Assembly: GCA_902806565.1 (NCBI GenBank) | Contig: CADCXA010000062.1 | Location: 852,913 to 916,912, forward strand | Direction of reading: 5' to 3' | Origin: Hypoxylon rubiginosum | Lineage: Eukaryota; Ascomycota; Sordariomycetes; Xylariales; Hypoxylaceae | Length of the DNA stretch: 64,000 bases | Shown: positions 12,274 to 24,057 of the stretch, one piece after another | Position numbering within the stretch: the first letter of the stretch is position 1 | Layout of the letters: every line of letters starts with the position of its first letter | Made by a program: the position numbers and the translations under genes | Notes under the pieces: generated by a model | What the model was told of the DNA's origin: nothing | The model's input: the letters and a program-made list of their open reading frames with translations, nothing else | Database searches by the model: none

Positions 12274-14521
12274 TTAATCAACTTCCGAGCTTCGGCTATC
12301 TTCGCCATCTGCCGGGTCTGATTCCCTTCGGTTACCATGAGTTGTCCATGGGATGCTGTTGCTGCTACTGCTGTTGCTCTGCGTGCATTTCGCCATTGCG
12401 TAGTCTTCGTCGCCGCTCCAATCACTGAACTCGCCATCGGAATAGTCCCACTGGACTGGAATCTCCTCGCCTCCTTCGCCGAAGCCGAAGACCAAGCCTC
12501 GCCACTCACCGGCGACGATCTTGGCAGCAACTTTGAGCATGAGGCTTATGAGGTAACTCGGCGGACCTAGGAGAAGCTCCAACGTTTTTTGTATAATTGA
12601 GCTTGGTAGTCGACGGACAAGGGACATGCGACTCTGAGGTGACTGCCTACGGGACGGCGAGAAGAAGTTGGCCGCAGACGGCAGCGGCGACAGAGCTTGT
12701 CGGCTAACGGAGAAGCTTTGTCGCGGTCGCGGCCGTGGCCGAACTTGGGACGCCTCTTCTAAGGCTGATGTTGAGTGCGACGCCTCCAAGGGCCTATCGA
12801 CAGAGATTGGGTTCGCATGATCGTCACCGATATCTGGAGACCGCGGTAAGGGTGAGACTGTATCGTCCGTGCGATGATCCGCAGGAAGGAACGTCCTATC
12901 TGTATCTGGCGTATTCGAGTAGGCTGGGTTGTCTTTCGCACGTGGCGATCGTTGGGGAAGCACGATGTTTTCGTGAGGGTGAGGAAATTGCGGCAGATAC
13001 GGCGAAACTGGACGTGACGACGGTGGCGACGGAGGTAGTGGAGTGACTGGCGAATGCCATGACTGCACACTATGAAACGAGTCGGTAGATCCTACAGGAG
13101 AGGTTTCCTCCGATACTGGAGGCTGTGCAGGCTGTGTAGGCGGCGGTGGATTGGGCTGCGCAGGACATGCTTGTGATTCCCCGGACTTTGACGGCGGTGA
13201 GGTCACCACAGTTAGCTGGGGAGGTGCAGTGAAAGCACGGCCAGCCAACGCCCGGCTCATCCGTTTCCTCGTGAGGTTTATAGGGACAATGTGACCGGAT
13301 CCCTCAAACGAAGAAGGTTCGTTGACAACTTCCTCGTCCGCAGCTCTGCCCTTTTCGGCGTCGGAAACGACGGAATCCTGCAAAAATGCCTGCACTGTCG
13401 AGACTGTTGATTTATCCTCGTCCGTAGCTATAGCGCCCTCGTCGTGCATCGTATCGTTAACATCAATATAACTACTCGATGACGCACCTACAAATTGCTG
13501 CTGGGCACTAGATGTTGCTAGCTCGTCTTCAACGTGATCTCGAGGAGTAGTAAACGGCCCCGACGCAGTATTAAGGTCCGAGGCTGGGCGTGGTGGCGTC
13601 TGATTGAACTTTTCACGGATATTCATAAAAGATGTACTTGCTCTAGGCGTCTTGATCGGGTTCTGTCCTGCGGAGTCCTCGCCCTGTCCATCTCGGGATT
13701 CATCGTGCTCTCTATGTATTTCGAAGTCCATATTCATAGGCTTGATCTGATCGATATGGGAACTGGCCCGCCTCTCTCTACCGTAGAGCCTAGATGCCAT
13801 TGGCGAGGCGAGCTCGGATAGGAAGCGGGAAGAAATTAGGTTCTTGCCATCCGGCGTCCAAGCTTTCTTTTTGATTTGGGATTCTTCTGGCAGCGGTACT
13901 ATGAAGCTCCTCTCGAAGGGACATAGCGTCTTCTCGAATAGCAGGACTTTGTCGAAGACGTCTCTTAATTGTAGCGCACGGTCTTGATCGTCAGGCTCGG
14001 ATACTGGGAGCTCAATTCGCCAATATTGCGGCCGCCTTATCTGCAGGACGAAGCTCGAATTATCTTGGTTGATGGACCAACATTGGCTCTTGGGTAAAAT
14101 GGGCTGTAGGGCCGAACCGCAGCTAAGGAATACGACAGACCCGGGGACGCGGTATATGCAAAACGGACCTTGCAAGTTCGAAGTTAGTTACAACGTATAG
14201 AGTTTCGCCGGCCTAACCACGTAACATACCAACGGCTATCGTTCTCTCGAGTCGCGACGAGGCCGGCAGGGTTCCTGGTCCGTCTCCTTCGGTAGAAGAT
14301 GGCCGGGGCACAAGAGAGCTGTGCTGTGCGGACGTGAAGGAGATGATCTTGACAGACGGATGATTGTAAAGAGTCTCGACTATGTCTTCGGGGCGCGAAG
14401 ATGAAGACGAAGGTAGACTTGTTTTCGGTTGGGAAGGCGGACCGGTAACAGGCGCTGTGACGACCCGGCGAGGCCGCGGCATGCCCCCTCTAGCAGGCGC
14501 AAACTGTGTGTCGTCTGCCAT
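12274..14521 (-). CDS. INP1: Inheritance of peroxisomes protein 1 (Inp1)
   Basis: Peripheral peroxisomal membrane protein that tethers peroxisomes to the cell cortex, so some stay in the mother cell or hyphal compartment. Two exons, 14521-14230 and 14168-12274, give 728 residues. The start MADDTQF is the first ATG; an in-frame extension would begin only at TTG. Conserved Inp1 blocks are clear: DIVETLYNHPSVKIISF in exon 1, ERTIAVGPFCIYRVPGS across the junction, then FLSCGSALQPILPKSQCW and FVLQIRRPQYWRIELP. After about residue 260 the protein is low-complexity, rich in Ser, Pro and acidic residues (a PPPPTQPAQPP run, then PLPPSPPSS), as is usual for this family. A hydrophobic, basic patch near residues 625-660 (SYLISLMLKVAAKIV) could bind membrane. 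The call rests on recalled family blocks, not a search. Confidence 0.85.
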
Positions 14522-14886
14522 ACTCGTCGCATCCCTACATGTAGTTAGAGGCAAACTGACTTTGGGACGATAAATCGAGTTCCCGGGCAGGGTAATTAAG
14601 ATGACGTTTAGGTCATGGCGGAAGGTCGCGGAGTGGGAGGTGTGTTCGCAAGATGGTAAGACGATGTTCCAGTTCTAGTTCTTTAGGTAGTAGAAGCAAA
14701 CGAGACCAGAGTTAGATACGTCAGATAGGACAGCTATTCTTAGGTTTCTGATCAAAACCTGATGCCTATACGAGCAAGGATACCAAATACTGAATTAAAA
14801 CGAAGCAAGTATTAATCTCGGAATGCTGCAGCAACGTGCGAGACCATTATACCACCTGCATTTCGGGGAGCTCTAGAGTTTGCGTT

Positions 14887-14927
14887 TGCAAATGTGCAAA
14901 TGTGCAAATGTGCAATGTGCAAATGCA
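14887..14927. repeat. Tandem repeat, GCAAATGT-type units
   Basis: Repeated GCAAATGT words with one unit shortened to GCAATGT. Directly visible microsatellite. Confidence 0.9.
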
Positions 14928-15085
14928 ACGAGGGAGCAGGGGAGTGAGTTGGGATCCTTACGCGCCACGAAATACCTAGGTACCCTAAGGTGCTACTATC
15001 ATAAGCTATAAGCTTAAGAGGGGGGCTGGTACGGCTGTATGGTGGGTGTGGTGGGGTTTTTAACCGCTCCCGAGGTCTCCACCAT

Positions 15086-15111
15086 ATTTTAGTATTTTAG
15101 TATTTTAGTAT
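15086..15111. repeat. Tandem repeat, TTTTAGTA (three units)
   Basis: Three consecutive copies of TTTTAGTA with a partial flank, directly visible. Confidence 0.9.
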
Positions 15112-15553
15112 GCAGTGCAACTCTGCAACGGCCAACCAATCGTTTAAATAGACAAGCCAGCAGCCAGTAGCCAGCAAGATCATCATCACCATCGCTCGAG
15201 CGGTCAAGGTAACAACGAAATATATACACAAAGACACTAATGTTTCCCTCAGATTCACAATACCACTATGAAGCCTCACTATACCTTTCTTATCTTCATT
15301 GTGGTTACGACACCATTGTCCGAAATAGCTTCTACAATGGAGTCCGGATACTGTGTATGACCTACATAGCCTGACGGGTTACTGCATTCCGTACCCAAGG
15401 TGGTATGTATTTGGGACTAGATCCGGATCGTTTCTGACTCGCATATATTCTGCGATGCAAGTCTTATTGGCAACCAAGTCCCATGGGTCATAGCTCGGAC
15501 GGGACTGTGCATATAAACTCTGGGCCATCCATCGTACCTCCATTACAGCTATC

Positions 15554-15569
15554 TACCTACATGTAGGTA
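15554..15569. repeat. 16-nt perfect palindrome TACCTACATGTAGGTA (copy 1)
   Basis: Perfect inverted repeat lying 54 nt past the formamidase stop codon. An identical 16-mer occurs at 26,827. Both belong to the dispersed ACCTA/TAGGT motif group of this window. Confidence 0.9.
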
Positions 15570-15622
15570 TCCAGGAAAGGAATTACCTACCATAAATACA
15601 TAGCTTTGGCCATGGGATAAGC

Positions 15623-17307
15623 TCACGATCCCGATACAGCTTCCTTAACCCTCTCAGCTACGGATGTCTTGTATGTCAAGCCGCCACCGAAGCTGAAATC
15701 GCTATTCTTGCCCCCAGCCGTGACTTCACCCTTAGTTACACCGCTTTGAAAGGCGCAGGTTCCCATATCCAACGCCTTCGCCGGCCCCGACGGCATTATA
15801 TCAAAGTCGAAGATATCAACAGGCAACCCCAAGGTCGTGCATGCGTTTGGTATGTCGACGATACCTGCTACGTGACCTTGAATGGGTGCCGACGATAGTA
15901 AGAGATAAATCTGATAGTCGCTGTATCCGAATCGGCGAAGGTATTCGATACACCCTATTTCGCAGTCAGCAGATCCATCAACCACGGTGGATATTAAGGA
16001 ATAGCAGTGGTTACGAAGATTCTCCGAGATACTTACGCAAGGTAGTCTGCCTATAGGCAACGGCCACATCCATATAGTGCTGCTTGCCATGCTCATCCAC
16101 AGAAAAGCCCTCGAAATAAATATGTCGACCGGGACCGAACTGTGGTTCTACGGGACCCGGGATGTATATGGGTGACTTGAGGCCCAGATCTGATATTCCG
16201 TTCTTGATGACCTTGAAATTGATCGTGATGATGCCGGCCATCTCTATGGCGCCGCAGAACGAGATCTCACCGTCGCCCTCTATCTCAGATATCAGGACTC
16301 CGGATACACTCGACGATGAAGTGGGATAGATGAGGAGGACTCACGCGAGAAATGCAGATCTCCAACACTAAACTTGGCACCCGGGACGTGAACGGGCAAG
16401 TACACCTTCGAACCTCTGCTTAGGTTCTTGATATCACAGTTCCCGCCGTGTTCTGGTCGACCTGGGATAGTCCTGGCACCTTCTCGACCAACTTTCTCTG
16501 TAAGAGCTGCATCAGAGGCGCCGGCAACAATACCAATGGGCTCCGGTGGCAGAGCAACCTGCCTATCCAGTTTATTGGCCGAGATCAGCTCAGCTTCGCG
16601 CTGATTCCATGTCGCCAGGACCTCGGCCGATGGCGCACATCCTAGAATTCCCGGGTGAATAATGCCTGCGAATTTAACGTGGGGAATATGTCGCGATGTG
16701 GCGAAGATGCCCTCAAAGTCCCAGATGGCCTTGGCGGCGGATGGGTAGATTTCATCGAGGAAACCTCCGCCGTTTTCTTTGTGGAATACGCCCGTGAAGC
16801 CCCAAGGTTGATCTTGGAAGGGCTGGACATCCATGATTTCGACTAGGAGAATGTCCCCCGGCTGGGCACCTTCGATCTCGAAAGGACCTGTGAGGCAATG
16901 GACCTTTGTCAGGTCGACATTGCGTATGTCGTCTGCGCTGTCGTTGTTCCCTATCTGTCCTCCGGTCCTACGGGTGTGCTATTAGCTTACTGGATAAGTA
17001 AAATTGATGAGGAATGTTCAAGATTCACCAGTCGAGGCATTCGATTTTGACAGTCTCCCCATCCTTGACGGTTCCGGCAAAGGGAACTGTGCCCACGTTA
17101 GTAGATAAGTCCTCAATATTTTCCAAGGGGTTCCAAGGGGTGCTTCAGGCCATACTATCAGGATGCCATCTATTCTTGACGCGGGATGTTAATACCAGGC
17201 ACAAGTTCAGCATTATAGTCAACATGACGTACGTGGATGTTTGCTTGCTCTGCCGCTAGCTTGTCGAAGCTGACCTTGCCGACTGTACGAATCCCGGTTT
17301 TACCCAT
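15623..17307 (-). CDS. Formamidase (acetamidase/formamidase family, EC 3.5.1.49 type)
   Basis: Cytosolic hydrolase splitting formamide into formate and ammonia, which lets the fungus use formamide as a nitrogen source. Six exons, 17307-17233, 17174-17156, 17086-17029, 16967-16345, 16279-16037 and 15954-15623, give 449 residues. The opening MGKTGIRTVGKVSFDK, then ANIHNRWHPDIPFAGTVKDGETVKIECLDWTGGQI, is the classic start of fungal formamidases and is restored only by splicing. Later blocks include QDQPWGFTGVFH, FAGIIHPGILGCAPS, GRPEHGGNCDIKNL, GDLHFSQGDGEISFCGAIE and SAPIQGHVAGIVDIPNACTTLGLP. Exon 2 is only 19 nt. The family is usually about 410-450 residues. Two GATAAG sites lie about 425-480 nt upstream, which would suit nitrogen control by an AreA/NIT2-type factor. 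Conserved His and Glu/Asp residues of the HPG and HGG motifs are intact, so the enzyme is probably active. Confidence 0.93.
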
Positions 17308-18125
17308 GATGACGACTTAATTTCTAGTATGAATGCCTCTCTTCAGAGATAGCCTCTAGATCAGGGTTGGTTCTAATAAGCGAAACAGAATCGTACTCGA
17401 CTCAACTATAGCCAGCTAGAACAGACAGGGTGACTCGACGAGGCTCTCTATACAGATAGGCAGGTTCTTTATATATACTACCTAGGTAGGTATACTTGCA
17501 ACGATAGCAACATGACATACCCCGCATCGTGATATGCGGAGCGGCGCCAATCGCAGCAGGCATGGTGATACCACGAACGTCTAGATAGTACATCAACGTA
17601 CTATCATAGATATTCGTAACAAACAGGGAGGCCGTCGGCAGCTTATTACTTCCCCCTAGTCCTTAGTGTACCCAGTTTGGCGCATCACGTCTCCAACTAC
17701 TATTGGTGCCCCCACATGAGAATCATCTGCCTTATCGTACCTATCGATGCTAGACATGAAGCTGCAGTACGCATGCATTGAGCTGATAAGGGGAGCTAAG
17801 CTGCTGCTCGGCTGTGCTCGATGGTTTTCCAATGAAGGAGAAATTCTCCGAGAAAAAAACGTAATACATGCCATGTCAAGGCCTATCTCGGGGTCGTAGC
17901 TATTGTGACCTGCCCACTTCAGTTGCGGTGCACTAAGATAACGGTACCACCGTAGAAGATGGTAGAGCTAATTCTCATTACTACTCTAGAGCAGAGCATC
18001 CTTGACACACCCTAAGGATTCTAGATAAATACGTAGACGGGAACCTGCGACTTAGCCCAGCTTAATCAACCGGCACGGAAAAAGGTCCTATGTATTTGTT
18101 ACGTTCGCAATCGGACCATATTACG
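17308..18125. other. Intergenic region: formamidase promoter and Rrt8-like 3' end
   Basis: No conserved ORF. It contains two GATAAG words (listed) and a CTACCTAGGTAGGTA palindrome-like word near 17,479. The proximal promoter of formamidase lies at the left side. Confidence 0.5.
17731..17790. promoter_or_regulatory. Two candidate AreA/NIT2 GATA sites upstream of formamidase
   Basis: CTTATC at 17,731-17,736 and GATAAG at 17,785-17,790, in opposite orientations about 50 bp apart and about 425-480 nt before the formamidase ATG. Paired GATA sites are known targets of nitrogen GATA factors. Six-base words occur often by chance, so this is only suggestive. Confidence 0.3.
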
Positions 18126-19482
18126 CTATAGGTCTTTCCTACTTCCGTCCTTCACTGCGTCATCATATGATGGTGGTTGGCCTCCATGTGTCGAGTCTAG
18201 ATTCGCCAGCGGGAGGTTAAGGAACTCGTGTTTGTTCCTCCAGACCTGTTGGCTCGCTGCGAATCCCTCTACCTGCGAGCGGGACTCCTTCGGAGACGGA
18301 GGAGGATCCGTAATCTTAGTGATGAGATACGCCGTTGACGCTTCGGCAATCCCATATATCAATACGCCAAGTAACGGAACCCGTAGGAGTGTATAAAAGC
18401 CGATGCCGAACCCGAACAGAAGCCCCTCGCGGCTCCGAAACCAGTTCCGTTTCTGCTCCTTGGAAAATTGGATACGTGCGAAGTAGGGCTCGAGCAACTC
18501 TCGGGTTAGGCTGCGGGAAGCGAAATAGGTCTGCAGGAATATGACGAGGTATCGCTTCGGTAGGAATACTCCCGTACCGAAGATGATAGCTGCCGGGCCT
18601 AGGCCGACGGCCTTGTTGAATGTGTAGAAACTGGCCGCCGGGAGCACCAAACGACCTATATAAGGGACGTACGACAGGGCGAATACGGCTAGGGAGATCA
18701 ACCCCTTTCGAGCAAACCGCCATAGAAACATGCTGATCGCTTCAGCAGTACTTGTTGACTGTGTGCTTCCGTCCCTCTGCTTGTACTGGCTAAGATTGGG
18801 GTAATACATATCCCGAAGCGTGTCTGGGTCCTCGTTCTTATGCTTCTGGACATACGTCATGTCAACCCAGCGCAGCGAGTCCATGAACCTGCCAGTTTAC
18901 TGTTAAGAGGTGTGACACGTGCCGTCGAAAGAAAGATGTCCACATACATATTGTCCAGTGTGGGCGTAATGTACCTCATGAGCGTCATAAGAAACAGAGG
19001 GACTTGGAGGACATGATTAGCAATCAGGTCGAGCCCGTTTACCAACGTATCATCCCACGTGGCCCTATCAAGATCGAATATCAAAGACGAGACGCTCAGG
19101 AGAACTTTGATCCCGATTATCTAGCCAAACGGTCACACATTAGCTGGCTGGCATCTAGAATAAGCCTTGGATTACTTACCGGAATGCCGATGATAAGTCG
19201 GATAACAATGCCAGCAATAACTGCTATAGCGGCTTGCTTATACAGTTTGTTTGTGAAGATAGTAGGATTCTGCAAAGCCCGATGCGCTACAAGGAAAAGA
19301 TTCATCAGCTGCTAAGAGACTTCAAGTTGGATGCTGACGAACATACCACCAACGAGCGTCAGTTGGATGCCGCGTAGGATAGCATTGAAGTCGAAATGCG
19401 AAATGTCGAAGGCCTTCTTCAGCTCTTCCTTATCCAGCTTCTCTAGCTGCTTGTCTAGCTGGGGCATCTTTCGTTCGGTCAT
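18126..19482 (-). CDS. Rrt8/Lds-like multi-pass membrane protein (outer spore wall protein family)
   Basis: Integral membrane protein related to yeast Rrt8, Lds1 and Lds2, which act at lipid droplets and in the spore wall. Four exons, 19482-19347, 19286-19180, 19120-18948 and 18888-18126, give 392 residues. Junctions restore RGIQLTLVGAHRALQNP, RLIIGIPIIGIK and DNMFMDSLRWVD, which recall this family. Several hydrophobic segments are visible: AIAVIAGIVIRLIIGI (exon 2), LISLAVFALSYVPYIGRLVLP, AAIIFGTGVFLPKRYLVIFLQ and GLLFGFGIGFYTLLRVPLLGVLIYG. The N-terminus is charged and Lys-rich; the C-terminus is soluble with PPSYDDAV, a PY-type motif that could recruit Rsp5/Nedd4 ubiquitin ligases. In filamentous fungi the function is unknown. 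The family call is from recalled similarity. Confidence 0.75.
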
Positions 19483-20271
19483 AATTGGATTCGTAGCTAA
19501 GGGAAGAAGGATAATGTACTCGTAAACGAATCAAAACCCAGCCAGATAGATATTCCTTTTTGTTTTTGTTCTCTCTGCCTTATGCAACTTGCGGGAAAGA
19601 ATTAGGTCCTGAAAGATTGATGACGACATGCACATAAGTAACACAACATAGTCACAGGTTCCAGGTCCCTTATCGATAGACTAGAGGACTTTATGCTAAT
19701 GATCAGATTTATGCAACATGCGAAATTCGGACTCAGCCCCCCTTCCCCTTTTTTTGCGAACAACACGAGGAATACGTCGACTATACCCCGGATTACGTAT
19801 TTCGCAATACTAAATATTCCACATGGAAGTCTGCATTTCGCTAAATGAGTGACTCATGTCATCGCACTAAATTAACAAAGCAAGTATGATATCAATACCA
19901 AAGTACGCTGGTAAGACAGGCTGAGTTCAGCCGCACCTCTTTAGATCCAGGTGGCAGTGCATCTCCGGGCAGCCTTTAACATAATACGCCGTATTCAACA
20001 ATGCAATGCGATTGGTTCGATTCCATTCACAAGGCTCAAGCTGCTTCATGTCCAAGGCAGATAGACCAGACTACATGTCTATTGAGAGATTCCAGCCGGG
20101 ACAAAATGGGTAATATAAGGATGGGCTTCGGCTGTTCATAGAGCCTACTCAGACATACCATCTAGTTTCAGCGCAGACAGGCCAACAAGAACGACAGAAG
20201 TTTGACTTACTATTTTACCTGCTATTTTCTCTCCTATATTTCTCCTGATATCGCCAAGCTCTTCTGTCAGC
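19483..20271. other. Divergent intergenic region between the Rrt8-like and RTA1-like genes
   Basis: Shared 5' region of two membrane-protein genes. A CCCCCCTTCCCCTTTTTTT run lies near 19,737. A GGTTCGATTCC word at about 20,014 resembles a tRNA B-box but no tRNA fold fits (see rejected items). Confidence 0.5.
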
Positions 20272-21415
20272 ATGGAGGACGGGCAATACGTCGACGGCAG
20301 CGTATGGTTCTATGCACCCAACAAAGGGGCACCGATATTCTTCGCGGTCGCTTATTTCGCAACCGGTGCCGTCCACTTCTGGCAAGCAGTGTAAGTATCC
20401 GCAGATGCCACATCCGATATCTAGCGAGCTCTAACCACGTCGTCTAGGCATTACAAGAGCTGGAGGCTCACCGGCCTATACGTTTTCTGCTCGACTGTAT
20501 TCGTAGCGGGCTTCATTGCCAGAGCAATCGGGGCATTCGACTATACGAACCTCACCATATATATCGTTAGCATCTGTCTTTGCTATGCCGCCCCGTATGT
20601 TGCCCACCTGCCATTCTTGACGTGTTGCTAATCGGGATACCAGTCCACTATATGAGCTGGCAAACTATTACGTTCTCGGCCGCGTCCTGTATTTCGTTCC
20701 CTACTACTCCCCGATTCACCCGGGACGAGTGTTGACGACCTTTGCCGCTGTATCCATGATCGTAGAGGCGTTGAATGGCGTAGGAGCGTCTTACATGGCC
20801 AACCAATCGTTACCACAAGACGTGCAGCAGACAGGCCACTCGCTTCTTAAGGCCGCTTTGATAATGCAGCTTGTCGTCGTAACGCTTTTCGTGGTGCTCG
20901 CCGCAGCCTTCCAGATAAAGTGTCGACGAAATGGCATCTACCACGTCAAGGTCAACCAGGCCCTCCTAACTCTATATATCAGCAGCGCCATCGTCATGGT
21001 TAGGTGCATTTACAGAACGGTGGAGTTTTTCGACCTCGCCAACGCGAACTTGTCGTCGCCCGAGTTTGATCCCTCGACACTCAGCCCTATCATCCGATAC
21101 GAGTGGTTCTTTTACGTGTTCGAGGCGACACTGATGCTGTGCAATAGCGTGCTCTTGAATATCCGCCATCCACGCCGCTGGCTGCCGAAATCCACCAAGG
21201 TCTATCTCGCCAAAGACGGCACGACGGAGATTACCGGGCCGGGGTACAAGCAGGAGAGGAATTTTTTCGCTTCACTTATCGACCCGTTCGACATGTACGG
21301 GATGATCAAGGGCAGAGACAAAACGACGCGCTTCTGGGAAGAAACGAGCACGGCGGGTGAAGCGAAGACTGATGTAGATGCTCTCGGGCAGACGAACGGA
21401 TCAGATCGAGTCTGA
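20272..21415 (+). CDS. RTA1-family membrane protein (lipid-translocating exporter-like)
   Basis: Multi-pass membrane protein of the fungal RTA1/RTM1/RSB1 family, linked to resistance to toxic lipids and sterol-active drugs and to sphingoid-base export. Three exons, 20272-20390, 20448-20594 and 20644-21415, give 345 residues; joins restore HFWQAVHYKSWR and CYAAPPLYELANYYVLGR. Seven hydrophobic segments are recognisable, beginning with PIFFAVAYFATGAVHFWQA. Family blocks include the ANYYVLGRVLYFVPYYSP segment, VMVRCIYRTVEFF and YEWFFYVFEATLML. A hydrophilic C-terminal tail of about 80 residues ends at a TGA. Family length is normally 280-350, so the protein looks complete. Its substrate cannot be inferred. 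Confidence 0.92.
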
Positions 21416-22612
21416 GAAGATCGGGGAATGGGATTCAGGTCGAAGCCTAGGTGTGTAGTTTAGGCGCCACGCTTGGATTTTCTTGGCCGTGACGATGGAA
21501 GAGTAGGAATATCAACTTGTCTAAGATATCTCCTGAAGTGGTCAATGTCTACTTGTCATGACGTGGATATCTTCTTCGGCTGGCGAGAGTAGTGTATCTT
21601 TTCCTTGAGACCTTAGCATACCTAAGGGGGGATATTGGATCCGTCGGGAGGAGTGGCATAGGTCGGCCCCGACTCTAGGTTATCTGCGCGGGACATAAGT
21701 GTGCTCGGATTTTTTTGCTTATTTTACTACTTATTTTACTAGAAACGAATCAAAATTAGAAGGATTCCTCTTTCGCGGAATCAAACAAATCCAATCACCT
21801 CACATGATATCTTGATTTTGCTATCGTGGCAAGCCCTGTAATGTGAGCTACCTGATACATACATATACCATAGAAGAAGGTGCATAAAAGTGCCTTCGCC
21901 GGGGATATACTAAGCACTATTATAGTTATGTAAGCCCTACCCGGAGCACTAAGCGATGGTCATAGTTATAAGTTAGGTACTCATCACTAGTAGTAGATTT
22001 GGTAGCACATCTTATATAGATGACACGAAGTTCCTTTTTGTTGGTGCCTAAGCTGCGTCCGAATGAGAAGAAAAAACAGGGTTTGGCAGCGGTGAGTGAG
22101 GCTCAAGAATGGATTAGTATCCATAATGGACGATCCAACAGGGAGCGCCTTACGCCAGAGGAGCGTATAGAGATTAGTTGATTTTACACGACGTCAAAAG
22201 ACAAGAGATGGTGTCATTACATATGTTGATTTGAAGCGACGTGTCTGCGTCTGCGTGTATATCCAAGTCGCAACTTAAGTACCCCCTGGGGTATATAAAC
22301 GAAAAGGCTCACCGATGTCTATCGCTGATGTCGCGGATGTACATAGTAGCTGATGCAGTTGTTTCGTTTCTCCATTGGGGCAGAGACATTTGCCGGGGGG
22401 GGGGTGTGTCTCTGTGTCTCTGTGTCTTGGTGCATCTGTGCATCTGTGCATCTGTGCATAGATACACCTGCGGATACAGACCCATTGTAATAAAAATGTT
22501 TCTATTTCTGGGGACGGTTAGACAAGGGCTGGCTATTTAAGGCAAGGTACCTAGGTACGTACTATTAGACTGCTAGAGTACCAGGTACAGAGTACAGAGT
22601 ACAGCGAAAATG

Positions 22613-22630
22613 CGCATATGCGCATATGCG
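22613..22630. repeat. 18-nt perfect palindrome made of two overlapping CGCATATGCG units
   Basis: CGCATATGCGCATATGCG reads the same on both strands. Directly visible; its role is unknown. Confidence 0.9.
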
Positions 22631-23667
22631 ATGAATTAATTTGTGATAGAGCTCTCAGCACCCTTGAGATCGACAATTAGTATACTAGGTACTAGGTAGT
22701 AGATCTGGCCTACTACCCGTAGGTTGTTTCTAATAAGAGGCATCTGCTGATTTCATCCTGTTATATATATATATATATATATTCGAGGCTTTGCACGAGT
22801 TACAGTAGTAAGAGTCAAATAACTAAAAAACGTCATCGACGACAAGTTTTGTATTACTGCATTTATGTTGTGGGTGGCTTAGTCGTAAAGAATAGCCTCG
22901 TTCGGTTTCCAAAAGTTCGACGTGGGATTGTGGATTGTGGGCAAGGGGCAAGGGGGGAGGGGGGAGGGGGAAGAGCTGGGGAATTTTAGTATTACCATGT
23001 ACATATGTACCTATTCACTATTGCAGTCCGTAATTAGTGCCAAGTTTGTAACTCCTTCTCCTGATTGTTTCCATACGGACAATTCCATCCAGCCGCATAT
23101 TCTAGTCTGGTTTACTTGTTTGCCTATTACTATGTATTATTCGTGTTTGTCTCCTTGTATGATCAAGTGACATGAATAACATGATATGGCATGACATGCC
23201 TTGCATTGTAGCAGTTCCAGATTCTCTCCAAATCGGTGTTCGACTTTTGGACCTTGGACCTTAGACTTTGGAACTTGGAACTTGGAACTTTGGCAAAAGC
23301 TACGAACCGAACACACATACCCGTGGACCTCACTTACACATACAAATATACACAGCCACCAGGGATCAGCATCCTCTAACCTTGCATCTTCCGCACCGTC
23401 CCCAAAGCCAAAACCAAGGGTCATCCAGGCGGATCTCCCTAAACCTAGCTCGCCTCTTCTTCTTCTTTTTCATTTGGTTTGGGTGAGGCGGAGCTGTAAA
23501 ATGCTTGGGACCGGGATGCAACAGTACGGAGGAATGTCACATAATATGCTTCTGGGCATCTCATCGCCATGCGCGCCACCATTCACCATTGGAAACAATA
23601 TAACACAGCATGTACATCTGATACCTTACGTAGTACCTGTAGATATACCTGTAGATATCGCTACTTC

Positions 23668-23732
23668 CTAGGTAGCGCTGCTAGGTAGTGCTACTAGGTA
23701 ATACTACTAGGTAATACTACTAGGTAATACTA
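23668..23732. repeat. 13-bp tandem array (CTAGGTAATACTA, five units)
   Basis: Five consecutive 13-bp units. The first two diverge (GCGCTG and GTGCTA endings); the last three are identical. The unit contains the CTAGGTA word that recurs singly across the intergenic DNA of the window. Confidence 0.95.
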
Positions 23733-23909
23733 GCAGCGGGTACCGGACGTAAAAGGTACACGATGTTATAGATTATGGTTGGTTTTACTATGTTAGGTAT
23801 TTTTCTTGATACCGTTGTCAGTCCCATCGAGTTTCGCCCTGGTCTCTTGTTGGCTGTTGGGGCGAAACAAGAACCAGCGAGTAAATCATTTTTCCATCCC
23901 GCCCCTCCT

Positions 23910-23981
23910 CACACCGGTATCCTTCCTCTCACAGGTATCTTTCCTCTTACAGGTATCTTTCCTCTTACAGGTATCTTTCCT
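23910..23981. repeat. 18-bp tandem array (ACAGGTATCTTTCCTCTT units, about 4 copies)
   Basis: Units of ACAGGTATCTTTCCTCTT, the first one degenerate (ACACCGGTATCC). The pyrimidine-rich content followed by ACAG resembles an intron acceptor motif, but no coding frame supports one. Confidence 0.9.
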
Positions 23982-24015
23982 ACACGCCGACCTTTTCCCA
24001 ATCTCCATCTTCTAA

Positions 24016-24057
24016 CCCGTTCCCCGTTCCCCGTTCCCCGTTCCCCGTTCCCCGTTC
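24016..24057. repeat. 7-bp tandem array (CCCCGTT, about 6 copies)
   Basis: Perfect repetition of CCCCGTT over about 42 nt, directly visible. Confidence 0.95.

Larger units (their letters stand above)
14522..15622. other. Intergenic region upstream of Inp1 with small repeats
   Basis: Promoter side of Inp1 and 3' side of the formamidase gene. It contains a GTGCAAAT-type tandem repeat, a TTTTAGTA tandem repeat and a 16-nt perfect palindrome, each listed separately. No conserved ORF seen. Confidence 0.5.

Noticed and set aside
14521..14554. Upstream start for Inp1
   Set aside because: The extra residues would begin at a TTG codon; the first ATG is at 14,521.
20005..20030. Possible tRNA (GGTTCGATTCC B-box-like word)
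   Set aside because: The T-stem pairs poorly and no acceptor stem, anticodon arm or A-box at the right distance could be found.
22762..22783. AT dinucleotide run as a replication origin
   Set aside because: It is a plain microsatellite without accompanying conserved elements.
23201..23671. 156-codon ORF as a gene
   Set aside because: The translation follows local repeats and low-complexity sequence, and no motif or splice support was found.
23668..24057. CRISPR-like array
   Set aside because: Units are short, contiguous and without spacers; the genome is eukaryotic.
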